Source: Prauserella flavalba (GTDB lineage: Bacteria > Actinomycetota > Actinomycetes > Mycobacteriales > Pseudonocardiaceae). Taken from it: DNA of 64,000 nucleotides. Where the stretch lies: positions 124,001 to 188,000 of the forward strand of contig NZ_MASU01000011.1 in NCBI RefSeq assembly GCF_003202235.1. The letters are read 5' to 3'. The position numbers and the translations under genes are program-made. Under the pieces are notes generated by a model. That model had not been told where the DNA came from. It was given only the letters and a program-made list of their open reading frames with translations, and did not search any database. Positions within the stretch are counted from its first letter, which is position 1. Each line of letters begins with the position of its first letter. Shown one piece after another: positions 1-10,781 of the stretch.

Positions 1-1376
1 TGGTGATCAGGGCGGGCGGCGGCTCCGCTCGCGACACCCAGTCGGTGCTCGACCAGCTGCTGGCCGGTGCGGGCCCCGACGGTGTCACCTACGCGCGCGC
101 GGTGTCGCTGCTCGGCGTCACCGACGTCGCGCTGATCGACGCGATGGTGGACGCGCTGTCGGCCGACGACCACAAGGCCGTGTTCGGCACAGTGGACCAG
201 CTCGCCGAGGCGGGCCACGACCCGCGCCGATTCGCGACCGACCTGCTCGACCGGCTGCGTGACCTCATCCTGCTGCGCTCGGTGCCCGACGCGGCGAGCG
301 CGGGCATGGTGTCGGCGCCAGAGGAGCAGCTGAACCGGATGGTCGCGCAGGCCGAACGCCTGCAGCCCGGCACGCTCACGCGGTACGCCGAGATCATCCA
401 CAATGGACTCCTCGAGATGCGCGGGGCCACGGCGCCCCGGCTGCTGCTCGAGCTGCTGTGCGCACGGATGCTGCTGCCGGAGGTGGCGGGCGACGAGGCC
501 GCCACGCTTCAGCGGCTCGAACGGCTGGAGCGCCGGTTCACGGCGGGCGGTCCTGCCCCTGCCGCACCCGCTGCCGAGCCCGCGTCCGCCCCGGCGCCGG
601 AGCGGACGTTCGAGCGGCCGTCGCAGCGTGCCGCGGCCCCCGCGGCTCCCGCGAAGAAGGAACCGGAGCCCGCGGCAGCCCCGGCGCCGAAGCCGGCTCC
701 GGCGACGCCCCCACCTTCGCCGCCCGCGCCGCCCGCCGTGGCGGAACCGGTGGCCGAGGCGGCGCCCGTCGCCGGGTCGGAGCCGGGCCAGATCGACGCG
801 GCCGCGCTGCGCCAGTACTGGCCGCAGCTGCTGGCTGCCGTCCGCAAGCTCAGCCGCAGCACGGAGGCCATGCTCACGAATGCCACCGTGCACAGCGTCG
901 AGGGCTCGACCGTGGTGCTCACGCACTCCGCGGAGCCGCTCGCGCGGCGCCTGTCGGAGCCCCGCAACGCCGACTGCATCGCGACGGCGCTCGGTCAGGT
1001 GCTGTCGGGACAGTGGACGGTCCGCTGTGTTCACGCGGGCGCGGTGCAGGCGAGTGCGGCGGCCCCGGCGAGGCAGACGCAGGCCGCGCCCGCCCGCCAG
1101 GCTCCGCCGCAGCCCACCCGGCAGCAGCCGCCGTCGGCCGAGCAGCAACGGTCCTTCCAGCGGCCGTCGGCAACGGAGCCGCCGCGCCGGGCGGTGCCCA
1201 CCACGACCGAGCCGGACATCCCGCTGCCCCCGGAACCCGAGGACGAGGACGACCCCTACCCGGCGGGCCCCGACGCCGGCGGTCCCGCTGCCGCGCCCGC
1301 TCCGGAGCCGGTCGACCCCGAGGCCATCGCCCACAAGCTCCTCTCCGACCACCTCGGCGCCCGTCCGATCGACTGA
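1..1376 (+). CDS. dnaX: DNA polymerase III subunit gamma/tau, C-terminal part (5' end outside window)
   Basis: This is the C-terminal portion of the clamp-loader ATPase that opens and loads the sliding clamp during replication. The reading frame is open to the left edge. The first visible residues (IRAGGGSARDTQSVLDQLL) match the sensor-2 end of the AAA+ domain, followed by the helical collar domain (about residues 25-160 of the visible part). A long Pro/Ala-rich linker follows, then a tau-specific domain (about 265-340) and another low-complexity tail ending in an acidic stretch. The ATPase core with Walker motifs and zinc site lies upstream of the window. It converges on an amidase gene across a palindromic terminator. 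Proximity to ebfC and recR is the usual actinobacterial arrangement. The identification is secure; the GTG at position 3 is an internal codon, not the start. Confidence 0.93.
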   Translation, partial: VIRAGGGSARDTQSVLDQLLAGAGPDGVTYARAVSLLGVTDVALIDAMVDALSADDHKAVFGTVDQLAEAGHDPRRFATDLLDRLRDLILLRSVPDAASAGMVSAPEEQLNRMVAQAERLQPGTLTRYAEIIHNGLLEMRGATAPRLLLELLCARMLLPEVAGDEAATLQRLERLERRFTAGGPAPAAPAAEPASAPAPERTFERPSQRAAAPAAPAKKEPEPAAAPAPKPAPATPPPSPPAPPAVAEPVAEAAPVAGSEPGQIDAAALRQYWPQLLAAVRKLSRSTEAMLTNATVHSVEGSTVVLTHSAEPLARRLSEPRNADCIATALGQVLSGQWTVRCVHAGAVQASAAAPARQTQAAPARQAPPQPTRQQPPSAEQQRSFQRPSATEPPRRAVPTTTEPDIPLPPEPEDEDDPYPAGPDAGGPAAAPAPEPVDPEAIAHKLLSDHLGARPID

Positions 1377-1384
1377 CGCCAACC

Positions 1385-1437
1385 GCAGTGAAGGCCACCT
1401 TCACTGCGTTGAACGCAGGCAAGGTGGCCTTCACTGC
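1385..1437. terminator. Palindromic bidirectional terminator, AAGGCCACCTT family
   Basis: Two 17-base arms (1385-1401 and 1421-1437) are perfect inverted complements. A smaller inner stem CTGCG/CGCAG lies between them. It sits between the convergent dnaX and amidase genes. No T-run follows either side. Closely related palindromes occur at 14565-14605 and 22998-23050, and truncated or degenerate forms near 36738 and 63320. Terminator function is inferred from position and structure. Confidence 0.75.
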
Positions 1438-1460
1438 GGTCGGTCACCGCGGTCGGGCGG

Positions 1461-2258
1461 CTACCTCCGCAGGTACGCCAGGATTCCCGCGCTGATCGCG
1501 TCGGCGTAGCGCTGACGGCCCTCCGGGGTCGACATCGCCGCCGCCTCGCGCGCGTTGCGCATGTTGCCGCATTCGACGAGCACGGCCGGGCGCTCGGAGA
1601 GGTTCAGCCCCGCCAGGTCGTCGCGGCCGGAGAGGCCGCCCTCGCCGATGTAGTCGGCCACCGGGAACTCCGCGGCCATGCTCGCCAGCATCGCGCCTGC
1701 CAGGCGTTGCGCCGGTTCGCCCTGCGCCTCGTTGAGCGGCGGATCCGAGTAGGCGACGTGGAAGCCGCTGCCCTGCGCCGAGGAGCCGTCCGCGTGGATC
1801 GACACCACGGCGTCCGCGAGCGCCTCGTTGCCGATCGCCGCGCGCCGGTCGACGCAGGGGCCGACGCCGTCGTCGCTTTCGCGCGTGTAGACCACGCGCA
1901 CGGCCTGCGCCGCGAGCACGTCGCCCACCCGCCTCGCGACGTCGAGGTTGAACGCGTGCTCGGGGTAGCCCGCGTCGGTGGCGGTGCCGGTGGTGTTGCA
2001 CGGCTTCATCCGCCCGCGTCCTGCCGGTACCTGCCGGTTGATCTCGGCGAGTGCGGTCGCGTTGCCGCCGTTGTGGCCGGGGTCGAGCACCACCACCGGG
2101 GCCTCGGCCTGGCGGGTGGTCGTCGCAGGTGCGGGGGGACGGCTCTGTGAGGTCTCCGGGCCTGCCGAGGGCCGGGGAGACGCGACGGTACCCCCACCGT
2201 CCCCGCAGGCGCTCAGCACCAGGCCCACCACCAGCAGCACGACACCGCGACAACGCAC
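1461..2258 (-). CDS. N-acetylmuramoyl-L-alanine amidase lipoprotein (Amidase_3, Rv3717-like)
   Basis: A zinc hydrolase predicted to cut the bond between N-acetylmuramic acid and the stem-peptide L-alanine in peptidoglycan outside the membrane. Residues 1-18 form a signal peptide ending in a lipobox (LSAC, Cys18), then a low-complexity linker to about residue 50. The Amidase_3 domain shows the expected ligands: His62 in LDPGHNG, Glu100 in the YPEHAFN context, His155 in SIHAD, and the catalytic Glu229 in VLVECGNM. Two cysteines (87 and 135) could form a disulfide. The protein is 265 aa, close to the mycobacterial Rv3717 enzyme, which also lies in the recR/dnaX neighbourhood. The start is GTG. 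Its role is probably wall remodelling or recycling. Family assignment is secure; anchoring as a lipoprotein is predicted from the lipobox only. Confidence 0.9.
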   Translation of the reverse strand: MRCRGVVLLVVGLVLSACGDGGGTVASPRPSAGPETSQSRPPAPATTTRQAEAPVVVLDPGHNGGNATALAEINRQVPAGRGRMKPCNTTGTATDAGYPEHAFNLDVARRVGDVLAAQAVRVVYTRESDDGVGPCVDRRAAIGNEALADAVVSIHADGSSAQGSGFHVAYSDPPLNEAQGEPAQRLAGAMLASMAAEFPVADYIGEGGLSGRDDLAGLNLSERPAVLVECGNMRNAREAAAMSTPEGRQRYADAISAGILAYLRR

Positions 2259-2335
2259 GGCTCACACGGTGCCACAGCCGCTGCGACTAGGCTGGAGAGC
2301 ACGTCACGCAAGCTACGAAAGCGGGAATCCGAATC

Positions 2336-2710
2336 ATGGTGCAGCCCGGCGGCGGAATGCCCGACATGCAGCAGATCCTGCAGCAGGCCCAGAAGATGCA
2401 GGAACAGCTGGTCACGGCTCAGCAGGAACTGGCGGCGGCCGAGGTCACCGGCACCTCCGGTGGTGGCCTGGTGACGGCCACGGTCACCGGCGGCATGGAA
2501 CTCAAGAACCTCGTGATCGACCCGAAGATCGTGGATCCCGAGGACACGGAGACCCTCGCGGACCTGGTGGTCGCCGCGGTGCGCGACGCGACCCACAACG
2601 CTCAGCGGCTCACCGAGGAGAAGCTCGGCCCGCTCGCCGGCGGCTTCGGCGGTGGCGGCGGCATGCCCGACCTCGGCGGTCTCGGCAACCTCGGCCTGCC
2701 CGGACAGTAA
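2336..2710 (+). CDS. ebfC: YbaB/EbfC family nucleoid-associated protein
   Basis: A small (124 aa) DNA-binding protein expected to act as a dimer on the nucleoid. It starts [13 protein letters not shown], carries a long amphipathic helix ([21 protein letters not shown]), the conserved beta segment containing [11 protein letters not shown] and a Gly-rich tail. A second, divergent YbaB-like protein occurs at 17197 in a type VII-like context, so this copy is the canonical recR-linked one. It lies 2 bases upstream of the recR start, so the two are almost certainly cotranscribed and translationally coupled. A TAGGCT hexamer at about 2288 is a plausible -10 element, but no good -35 is visible. Confidence 0.92.
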   Translation: MVQPGGGMPDMQQILQQAQKMQEQLVTAQQELAAAEVTGTSGGGLVTATVTGGMELKNLVIDPKIVDPEDTETLADLVVAAVRDATHNAQRLTEEKLGPLAGGFGGGGGMPDLGGLGNLGLPGQ

Positions 2711-2712
2711 CT

Positions 2713-3309
2713 TTGTACGAAGGCGTAGTTCAGGACCTCATCGACGAGCTGGGCCGCCTGCCCGGCATCGGTCCCAAGAGCGCGCAGCGCATCGCCTTCC
2801 ACCTGCTCGCCTGCGATCCCGTCGACATCGGCAGGCTGCAGGACGTGCTGGGCAAGGTCAAGGAAGGCGTGCGGTTCTGCGACGTCTGCGGCAACGTCTC
2901 CGAGGAGGAGCGCTGCCGCATCTGCCGGGACGCCCGGCGCGACCCGGCGCTGATCTGTGTGGTCGAGGAGCCCAAGGACGTACTCGCCGTGGAGCGCACG
3001 CGGGAGTTCCGCGGCCGCTACCACGTGCTCGGCGGCGCGCTCGACCCGCTCTCCGGCATCGGCCCCGACCAGCTCCGCATCAAGGAGCTGCTCGCCAGGA
3101 TCGGTGCGGAGGAGGTGACCGAGGTGATCATCGCGACCGACCCCAACACCGAGGGGGAGGCCACGGCGACCTACCTCGTCCGCATGCTGCGTGACTTCCC
3201 CGGCCTCACCGTCACCCGGCTCGCCTCCGGCCTGCCGATGGGCGGCGACCTGGAGTTCGCCGACGAGCTGACGCTCGGCCGGGCCCTCTCCGGCCGCCGC
3301 GCGCTCTGA
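2713..3309 (+). CDS. recR: Recombination mediator RecR
   Basis: RecR helps load RecA at gaps through the RecF/RecO pathway. The TTG at 2713 gives a 198-aa protein of typical length whose N-terminus ([32 protein letters not shown] region) matches the family helix-hairpin-helix start exactly. Longer upstream extensions in this frame run through ebfC and are not real. A C4 zinc finger is formed by Cys56, Cys59, Cys68 and Cys71. The Toprim domain begins near residue 78 ([11 protein letters not shown]) and includes the [10 protein letters not shown] segment. The C-terminal [21 protein letters not shown] is diagnostic. The gene follows ebfC by 2 bases, the conserved ebfC-recR pair. Confidence 0.95.
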   Translation: MYEGVVQDLIDELGRLPGIGPKSAQRIAFHLLACDPVDIGRLQDVLGKVKEGVRFCDVCGNVSEEERCRICRDARRDPALICVVEEPKDVLAVERTREFRGRYHVLGGALDPLSGIGPDQLRIKELLARIGAEEVTEVIIATDPNTEGEATATYLVRMLRDFPGLTVTRLASGLPMGGDLEFADELTLGRALSGRRAL

Positions 3310-3317
3310 CGGCCACC

Positions 3318-3908
3318 GTGCACGACGTCGGGGAGCTGGGGCGGGTCGTCGCGGAGCGGGTGCTGCGCGCCGAGCCGAGGCTCGGCGACGTGCGGGTGCT
3401 CGCGATCGACGGCCCCTCCGGCTCCGGAAAGTCGACCCTCGCCGCGGCCGTTGTCGCCGCCCTGCGCGAGCGCGGCGTGCCGACGGCGCTCGTCAGCACC
3501 GACGACTTCGCCACGTGGGACGACCCGGTTTCGTGGTGGCCACGCCTGCGGGAGGGCGTCCTCGACCGGCTGGCCCTCGGCCTGCCCGGCCACTACCGCC
3601 GCATGGACTGGACCACCGGGCGGCCGGAACCCGGCCCCTTGGTGGACGTGCCCGTGCCGGATGTGCTCGTGCTCGAAGGGGTGTCGGCGGGCCGAGCGTC
3701 GGTGCGGCCGAGGCTGTCGTACCTCTGCTGGGTGGAGGATCCGGATCCCGCGGCCCGCCTCGAACGGGCCGTCGCTCGCGATGGCGAGACGTCCAGACCA
3801 CGCCTGATCGCCTGGCAGCGCTTCGAGTACGGGTGGTTCTCGGCCGACCGCACACAGCCGCACGCCGATGCGTCGGTCGGTCTAACAGGAGCCGACCAAA
3901 GCAGGTAG
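3318..3908 (+). CDS. Uridine kinase-like P-loop protein
   Basis: A 196-aa P-loop NTPase with Walker A GPSGSGKS at residues 32-39, followed by a STDDF segment (about 61-65) and an LVLEG strand characteristic of uridine kinase/AAA_18-type small-molecule kinases. The likely reaction is ATP-dependent phosphorylation of a nucleoside or a related small alcohol, but the substrate cannot be read from the sequence. The GTG start lies 8 bases after the recR stop, so it may belong to the ebfC-recR transcript. It is shorter than true uridine kinases (about 210-230 aa) and lacks an obvious uridine-binding lid, so a kinase-like protein of unknown substrate is the safest description. Confidence 0.8.
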   Translation: MHDVGELGRVVAERVLRAEPRLGDVRVLAIDGPSGSGKSTLAAAVVAALRERGVPTALVSTDDFATWDDPVSWWPRLREGVLDRLALGLPGHYRRMDWTTGRPEPGPLVDVPVPDVLVLEGVSAGRASVRPRLSYLCWVEDPDPAARLERAVARDGETSRPRLIAWQRFEYGWFSADRTQPHADASVGLTGADQSR

Positions 3909-4096
3909 CGCGTAGTCGATCGATCACCCAGCGTGGTGATTTCGCGACTGTTCGGGACTTTTTCACCTTCTGCGTAGCCCGATCGTAACCTCAGGTCCTT
4001 AAGTAACCGGCCTCACACCCGCTAGGGTCAGCGACCATCGCGGACGCGAAATTCGTGCCCGCGAACCGAACTGATGTTTCCTCAAGGGGTGCCAAA

Positions 4097-5779
4097 ATGC
4101 TCCAACTGCGGGTGGCCCGAACGCGACGCACGGCCCTGATCGGGCTGGCAGCCGCGCTCGCGGTGTCCTTGACCGCCTGTGCCGAGTCCGAACGCGAGAG
4201 CGGCGGTGGCCAGGAAGGAGGCACGCTGGTCTTCGGGGCCACCGGAGCCCCGTCGAACTTCGACCCGTTCTACGCGTCCGACGGCGAGACCTTCCGGGTG
4301 ACGCGGCAGCTGTTCGAGAACCTCGTCGGCATCAAGCCCGGTACCGCCGAGCTGGAACCCGAGCTCGCCACCAAATGGGAGTCGAGCCCCGACGGCAAGA
4401 CCTGGACGTTCACCCTTCGCGAGGGCGTGAACTTCCACGACGGCACTCCGTTCAACGCCGACGCCGTGTGCAAGAACTTCGAGCGCATGTACGGCCAGAC
4501 CGGCGCGGGCGCCACCGCGGCTCTCTCCTACTACTGGATCGAGAACTTCGGCGGCTTCAGCGACGGGGCCAACCCCTCGCTCTACAAGTCCTGCTCCGCC
4601 GAGAACCCCACCACCGCCAAGCTGGAGCTGACTCGCTTCACCGCGACGTTCCCGACGATGCTGTCCCAGGACTCCTTCGCCATGCAGAGCCCGAAGGCGA
4701 TGGACGAATTCCAGGCCAACAACGTCAAGGCGCAGGGCGACAGCTTCGTCTTCTCCGAGTACGCACGCCTCCACCCGACGGGCACCGGGCCGTTCAAGTT
4801 CACCTCCTACGACGAGGCGAACGGCACCATCGAGCTCGCCCGCAACGACCAGTACTGGGGCGACAAGGCCAAGCTCAACAAGCTGATCTTCCGGGTGATC
4901 GAGGACGAGACCGCCCGCAAGCAGGCGCTCGAGGCAGGCGACATCGACGGCTACGACTTCCCGGCCCCCGCCGACTGGGACTCGCTGAAGGCCGACGGCT
5001 TCAACCTGCAGATCCGGGACCCGTTCAACATCCTGTACCTGGGCATCACGCAGAAGAACAACCCGGCGCTCAAGAACCTCAAGGTGCGTCAGGCGCTGGC
5101 CTACGCGATCGACCGCGAGAGCCTCGTCAAGTCGGTCATGCCGGAGAACTCCGAGGTCGCGACACAGTTCTACCCGGCGTCGGTCGACGGCTACGCCGAC
5201 GACGTGCAGAAGTACTCCTACGACCCGGAGCGCGCCAAGCAGCTGCTGCGCGAGGCCGGGCAGCCGAACCTCACGGTCGAGCTGTGGTGGCCGAGCCAGG
5301 TCACGCGGCCCTACATGCCGAACCCGCAGGCGATCTTCGGTGCCATCAAGGAGGACCTCGAGGGCGCCGGCATCATCGTGAAGCCGATCAGCAAGCCGTG
5401 GGCCGGCGGGTACCTCGACCAGGTCGAGGTCGCCGACGCGCAGCTGTTCCTGCTCGGCTGGACGGGTGACTACAACTCGCCGGAGAACTTCATCGGCACC
5501 TTCTTCGGCACCACGGAAAACCAGTTCTGGACCTCGGGCTCGCCGTGGGGCCAGCAGCTGGCCACCGCGATCGAGGACGCCGACTCCACAGTGGACGCCG
5601 CCGAGCGCGAGGCGAAGTACCAGCAGATCAACCGAGACCTGATGTCGAAGTACCTCCCGGCGATCCCGCTGTCGCACTCCCCGCCCGCGATCGTCGTCTC
5701 CCCCGAGGTGCAGGGGCTGGTGCCGAGCCCGCTGACCAAGGAAGAGTTCGCTGCGGTCTCGGTCTCGTCACCCGAATAA
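4097..5779 (+). CDS. Peptide/nickel-type ABC importer, substrate-binding lipoprotein (SBP_bac_5)
   Basis: Extracytoplasmic binding protein of the oligopeptide/dipeptide importer encoded by this operon. The ATG at 4097 is chosen because AAGGGG lies 7 bases upstream and it yields a clean lipoprotein signal (RR near residue 10, hydrophobic core, LTAC with Cys28). The mature protein has the family-5 pattern: NFDPFYASDGET, an early LFENLVG, ATKWESSPDGKTWTFTLREGVNFHDG, and later VRQALAYAIDRESLV. Length (560 aa) is typical. The first gene of five, it sits 9 bases before the permease. A TAGGGT hexamer (about 4022) with a weak TTAAGT 18 bases upstream may be the promoter. The ligand (peptide, nickel, glutathione or other) is not determinable here. 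Confidence 0.92.
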   Translation: MLQLRVARTRRTALIGLAAALAVSLTACAESERESGGGQEGGTLVFGATGAPSNFDPFYASDGETFRVTRQLFENLVGIKPGTAELEPELATKWESSPDGKTWTFTLREGVNFHDGTPFNADAVCKNFERMYGQTGAGATAALSYYWIENFGGFSDGANPSLYKSCSAENPTTAKLELTRFTATFPTMLSQDSFAMQSPKAMDEFQANNVKAQGDSFVFSEYARLHPTGTGPFKFTSYDEANGTIELARNDQYWGDKAKLNKLIFRVIEDETARKQALEAGDIDGYDFPAPADWDSLKADGFNLQIRDPFNILYLGITQKNNPALKNLKVRQALAYAIDRESLVKSVMPENSEVATQFYPASVDGYADDVQKYSYDPERAKQLLREAGQPNLTVELWWPSQVTRPYMPNPQAIFGAIKEDLEGAGIIVKPISKPWAGGYLDQVEVADAQLFLLGWTGDYNSPENFIGTFFGTTENQFWTSGSPWGQQLATAIEDADSTVDAAEREAKYQQINRDLMSKYLPAIPLSHSPPAIVVSPEVQGLVPSPLTKEEFAAVSVSSPE

Positions 5780-5788
5780 GCGAGAACC

Positions 5789-6811
5789 GTGCTCCGATAC
5801 ACGATTCGGCGCGTGCTGCAACTCGCACTCGTCGTGGTAGTGCTCTCGGTGCTGATCTTCGGCTGGCTGCGGATGCTCCCGGGAGGGCCGGTCTCGGCCC
5901 TCCTGGGGGACCGCGGCACAGCCGAGAGCCGCGCCGAACTGACCGAGGCCCTCGGGCTGAACGATCCGATCTTCGTCCAGTACTTCGCGTTCCTCGGCCG
6001 GGCGATCACCGGTGACTTCGGTACCTCCACCGGGGTCTCGCCGGGCAAGCCCGCGATGGAACTGTTCCTCGAACGGTTCCCCGCGACCATCGAGCTCAGC
6101 ATCGCGGCGATCCTCATCGCCCTGATCGGTGCGATCCCGCTCGGTTACCTGGCGGCCCGTCGCCGGGGCGGCTGGCTGGACAACGCCGGCGTGGTCGGCT
6201 CGATGATCGGCATCTCGATCCCGATCTTCTTCCTCGCGTTCCTGCTCAAGTACTTCCTGTCGATCAAGCTCGGCTGGCTGCCGACCGGCGGCAGGCAGAG
6301 CCCGGACATCGACGCCACGCGCGTCACCGGGTTCTTCGTGCTCGACGGCCTGCTGACGCGGGAATGGGACGCGGCGTGGGACGCGCTGAAGCATCTGCTG
6401 CTCCCGGCGCTGGCGCTGGCGTCGATCCCGTTCGCGGTGATCTTCCGGATCACCAGGGCCTCGGTGCTCGACGTCATGGACGAGGACTACGTGCGCACGG
6501 CGCGTTCGAAGGGGCTGACCCGGCGGATCATCCGGGACCGGCACATCCTCCGCAACGCGATGCTGCCGGTGGTGACGACGGTCGGTCTGCAGACCGGCGC
6601 GCTGTTGTCGGGTGCCGTGCTCACCGAGACCGTGTTCTCGTGGCAGGGCGTCGGGCAGGCGCTGGCGATCGGGTTCGAGCGCAAGGACTTCCCCGTGCTG
6701 CAGGTGGTGATCATCGCGGCCGCGATGGCCTACGTACTGGTCAACCTCCTGGTCGACCTCTCGTATGCGGTGATCGACCCCCGCATCCGCACGGCGCAGA
6801 AAGTGAGCTAG
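5789..6811 (+). CDS. Peptide-type ABC importer permease, DppB family
   Basis: Inner-membrane permease of the importer. The start is GTG (MLRYTIRRVLQL), giving 340 aa with about six membrane helices: an N-terminal helix, a large external loop containing the LPGGPVSALLG and FGTSTGVSPG segments, and the binding-protein-dependent transport core. The EAA-type cytoplasmic loop that contacts the ATPases is visible near residues 230-260 (YVRTARSKGLTRRIIRDRHILRNA, conserved G and LR spacing). It follows the binding-protein gene by 9 bases and precedes the second permease by 2 bases, so the five genes form one transcript. Confidence 0.92.
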   Translation: MLRYTIRRVLQLALVVVVLSVLIFGWLRMLPGGPVSALLGDRGTAESRAELTEALGLNDPIFVQYFAFLGRAITGDFGTSTGVSPGKPAMELFLERFPATIELSIAAILIALIGAIPLGYLAARRRGGWLDNAGVVGSMIGISIPIFFLAFLLKYFLSIKLGWLPTGGRQSPDIDATRVTGFFVLDGLLTREWDAAWDALKHLLLPALALASIPFAVIFRITRASVLDVMDEDYVRTARSKGLTRRIIRDRHILRNAMLPVVTTVGLQTGALLSGAVLTETVFSWQGVGQALAIGFERKDFPVLQVVIIAAAMAYVLVNLLVDLSYAVIDPRIRTAQKVS

Positions 6812-6813
6812 CT

Positions 6814-7793
6814 ATGACGTCGTCTCGTGCGACGAAGATCGACCGGCTCGCCAGTGTGGCCGCGCGGGGCCCGGAGTACGAGGTCGGTCCCGAGGGCCGG
6901 GGTTCGGAGAACGGCCACGACGCCGGGGTCAGCCTCGCCGCGTCGGCGTGGCGACGGCTGCGGCGCAACCCGGTGTTCATCGTCGGCGCCGTGGTGATCG
7001 GGCTGTTCGTGCTGCTGGCCGTGCTGGCGCCGTTCATCGCGCCGCACGACCCGGCGCTGCGGCTGCTCGAGGACCAGGTCTCCCGGGCCAACAACGAGAT
7101 CCCGCCACCACAGGACGGCTACCCGCTCGGCGGCGACCAGTACGGCCGCGACCTGTTCTCGCGAATGCTGCTCGGCTCGCAGCAGACGCTGCTGGTGGCC
7201 GCGCTGGCGACGGTGATCGGGCTCGGCGGGGGGCTCGTGCTCGGCACGCTGGCCGGTGCGTTCGGCGGCTGGGTCGACTCGGTCGTCATGCGGATCGTGG
7301 ACGTGCTGCTCTCGATCCCGTCGCTGCTGCTGGCGGTGTCGATCGGCGCGCTGTTCGCGGATCAGTCGCAGTTCACGGTGATCCTCGCGGTGGCGATCGT
7401 GCAGATCCCGATCTTCGCGCGGCTGTTGCGCGGAACGATGCTGAGCGTGCGCGAGAGCGATCACGTGCTCGCCGCGAAGGCGCTCGGCGTGAAGAGAAGG
7501 GCCATCGTGTTCCGGCACATCCTGCCGAACTCGCTCGGCCCGGTGATCGTGCAGTCGACGCTCGTGCTCGCCATCGCGGTGCTCGACGCGGCCGCACTGT
7601 CGTTCCTCGGCCTCGGCGCCGCGGACGACTCGACTCCGGAATGGGGCCAGATGCTCGGCAACGCACAGGACTTCTTCGACAGCCAGCCGCACCTCGCGTT
7701 CTGGCCCGCCGGGTGCATCATCGTGGTGGCACTGGGCTTCACGCTCGTCGGCGAGTCGATGCGTGAGGCGCTCGACCCACGGCAGCGGCGGTG

Positions 7794-7794
<1 letters not shown>
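6814..7794 (+). CDS. Peptide-type ABC importer permease, DppC family
   Basis: Second membrane subunit of the same importer. The ATG at 6814 gives 326 aa with a 40-residue hydrophilic N-terminal tail before the OppC N-terminal segment (SAWRRLRRNPVFIVGAVVIG). About six membrane helices follow. The EAA loop is clear (DHVLAAKALGVKRRAIVFRHILPN region, about residues 220-245). The DPALRLL and YPLGGDQYGRD segments after helix 1 are typical for DppC. Its stop codon overlaps the ATG of the ATPase gene by one base, implying coupled translation. Confidence 0.92.
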
Positions 7795-8791
<997 letters not shown>

Positions 8792-8795
<4 letters not shown>

Positions 8796-9847
8796 GCGAC
8801 GCGCTGGTCACGATCGAGGACCTCAAGATCCACTTCCCGATCAAGCGGGGGATCGTGCTCGACCGCACCATCGGCTACGTCTACGCCGTCGACGGCGTGG
8901 ACCTGCGGATCGAACGGGGCGCGACCTACGGCCTCGTCGGCGAGTCAGGGTGCGGCAAGACCACGCTCGGGCGGGGCCTGCTGCGGCTCGTGGAGCCAAC
9001 GGGCGGGCGGGTCGTGTTCGACGGCACCGACCTCTCCACGCTCAAGGGCGAGCAGCTGCGGACCATACGCCGTCGGATGCAGATGGTGTTCCAGGACCCG
9101 CTGTCCAGTTTGGACCCGCGGCAGTCGGTGGAGTCGCTGCTCGTCGAGGGCATGCGCGCACACGGACTCGACAAGGGCAAGCAACAGACCCACCAGCGGC
9201 TCAAGGAGCTGCTCGCCGCGGTGGGCCTGCCCGAGAACGCGCTGCGCAAGTACCCGCACGAGTTCTCCGGCGGGCAGCGCCAGCGCATCGGCATCGCGAG
9301 GGCGCTCGCGGTGGAGCCGGACCTGATCGTGGCCGACGAGCCGGTGTCGGCGCTAGACGTCTCGGTGCAGGCGCAGGTGCTCAACCTGCTGGAGGAACTG
9401 CAGGACGAGTTCGGCCTCACCTACCTCGTGATCGCCCACGACCTCGCGGTGGTGCGGCACATCTCCGACCGGATCGGCGTGATGTACCTCGGCTCGCTGG
9501 TCGAGGAGGCGAGCTCCGACGAGCTGTACCAGGAGCCGCTGCACCCGTACACGAAGGCGTTGCTCTCGGCGATCCCGGTGCCGGACCCGGTGGTGGAGGA
9601 CAACCGCGAGCAGATCCTGCTCGCCGGCGACCTGCCCTCACCCGCCGCGCCGCCGAGTGGGTGCCGGTTCCACACGCGCTGCCCGTGGCGGCAGGAGACG
9701 CTGTGCGACACCGACCGGCCCGCGCTGCGGGAGATCGGCGAGGGCCACCGCGTCGCCTGCCACTACGCGGAGGACATCCTCGCCGGGCGGATCTCGCCGC
9801 ACGAGGTGGAACCCGAGGTGGTGCAGCCCGACATCGTCGTGTCCTGA
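8792..9847 (+). CDS. Peptide-type ABC importer ATPase, DppF family
   Basis: Second ATPase, predicted to form the heterodimeric motor with the DppD-type subunit. The ATG at 8792 sits inside the upstream stop (ATGA). The 351-aa protein has Walker [10 protein letters not shown], signature FSGGQRQR, Walker [13 protein letters not shown] and a C-terminal cysteine segment ([16 protein letters not shown]). Its last 85 bases are overlapped, on the opposite strand, by the end of the EamA transporter gene, so the two transcripts can pair. No terminator is visible between them. Confidence 0.93.
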
Positions 9848-10704
9848 CGCCTGCGGCGGCGTACCGAGCCGAGCAGGACGCCGCCGACCACCACGGCGCT
9901 CGCGACGATCTCGACCACGGTCGGGCGCTCATCGAGCAGCAGGAACGCGAGCGTCAGCCCGACGACGGGCACGAGCATGGAGAACGGCGCGACCGTGCTG
10001 GCCGGGTTGCGGCGCATGAGGGCGCTCCAGATGCCGGAGCCCACTACGGTGCCGAGCACGGCGGTATAGGCCATCCCGGCCAGCGCGGGCAGGTGGAACG
10101 TGCTCAGGCTCTGCCACTGCGCGGCGGGTCCCTCGAAGATCAGCGAAAGACCCCACATGGGCAGCGGCGGCACCACCGACATCCACAGCGTGAAGCGCAG
10201 CGGGTGCTGCGGCTCGGCCTTGCGCAGGCACAGGTTCCCGCAGGCCCAGCTCAGTGCACCGAGCAGGGTGAGCAGCAGCGGCAGGAGCGCGGCGTACTCG
10301 GCGCGCTGCCAGCCGATGGCGCTCATCCCGGCGACGGCGAGCACGATCCCGGCGACCTGCCACGCGGTGAGGCGCTCCCGCAGGAAGACGGCGCTGAGCA
10401 GCACCGTGAACGGCGCCGAAGCCTGGAGCACCAGCGACGCGAGGCCGGTCGGCATACCCGCCTTCATGCCCACGAAGAGGAACGCGAACTGGAGGGTGCC
10501 GAAGCCGATGCCGTAGCCGATCAGCCAGCGCAACTTCACCTTCGGCCACGGTACGAGCAGCATCGTCGGGATCGCGATCACCACGAACCGCAGTGCGCCG
10601 GCGAACAGCGGCGGGAAGTGCGTGAGGGTGGCGTGGATCGCGAGGAAGTTGCAGCCCCAGAGCAGGGCGGTGAACGCGGCGAGAAAGCGGTCACGACCAG
10701 GCAC
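9763..10704 (-). CDS. EamA/DMT family exporter
   Basis: A 313-aa drug/metabolite transporter with ten predicted membrane helices arranged as two EamA repeats (about residues 5-130 and 140-275). Typical motifs are [11 protein letters not shown] at the first helix and [19 protein letters not shown] at the end of the first repeat, mirrored by [18 protein letters not shown] in the second. Such proteins export amino acids, purines or small toxic metabolites; the substrate is unknown. The hydrophilic tail (Ser/Thr/Gly-rich, last 30 residues) is encoded on DNA that is also the 3' end of the ABC ATPase gene, so the ancestral stop may have been lost. The gene is divergent from a LysR regulator with 77 bases between them, which suggests control by that regulator. 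Confidence 0.88.
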   Translation of the reverse strand: MPGRDRFLAAFTALLWGCNFLAIHATLTHFPPLFAGALRFVVIAIPTMLLVPWPKVKLRWLIGYGIGFGTLQFAFLFVGMKAGMPTGLASLVLQASAPFTVLLSAVFLRERLTAWQVAGIVLAVAGMSAIGWQRAEYAALLPLLLTLLGALSWACGNLCLRKAEPQHPLRFTLWMSVVPPLPMWGLSLIFEGPAAQWQSLSTFHLPALAGMAYTAVLGTVVGSGIWSALMRRNPASTVAPFSMLVPVVGLTLAFLLLDERPTVVEIVASAVVVGGVLLGSVRRRRRQDTTMSGCTTSGSTSCGEIRPARMSSA

Positions 10705-10781
10705 TCTCCAAGCTTGCGCCTGCTAACAATGAAGGACCAGCGAGTTTGTGTTCAATGACCTTGTAGCTGTGCTTCACTAAG

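Noticed and set aside
403-1509. Long arginine/proline-rich frames overlapping dnaX
   Set aside because: They are out-of-frame shadows of a GC-rich linker; amino-acid composition is unnatural.
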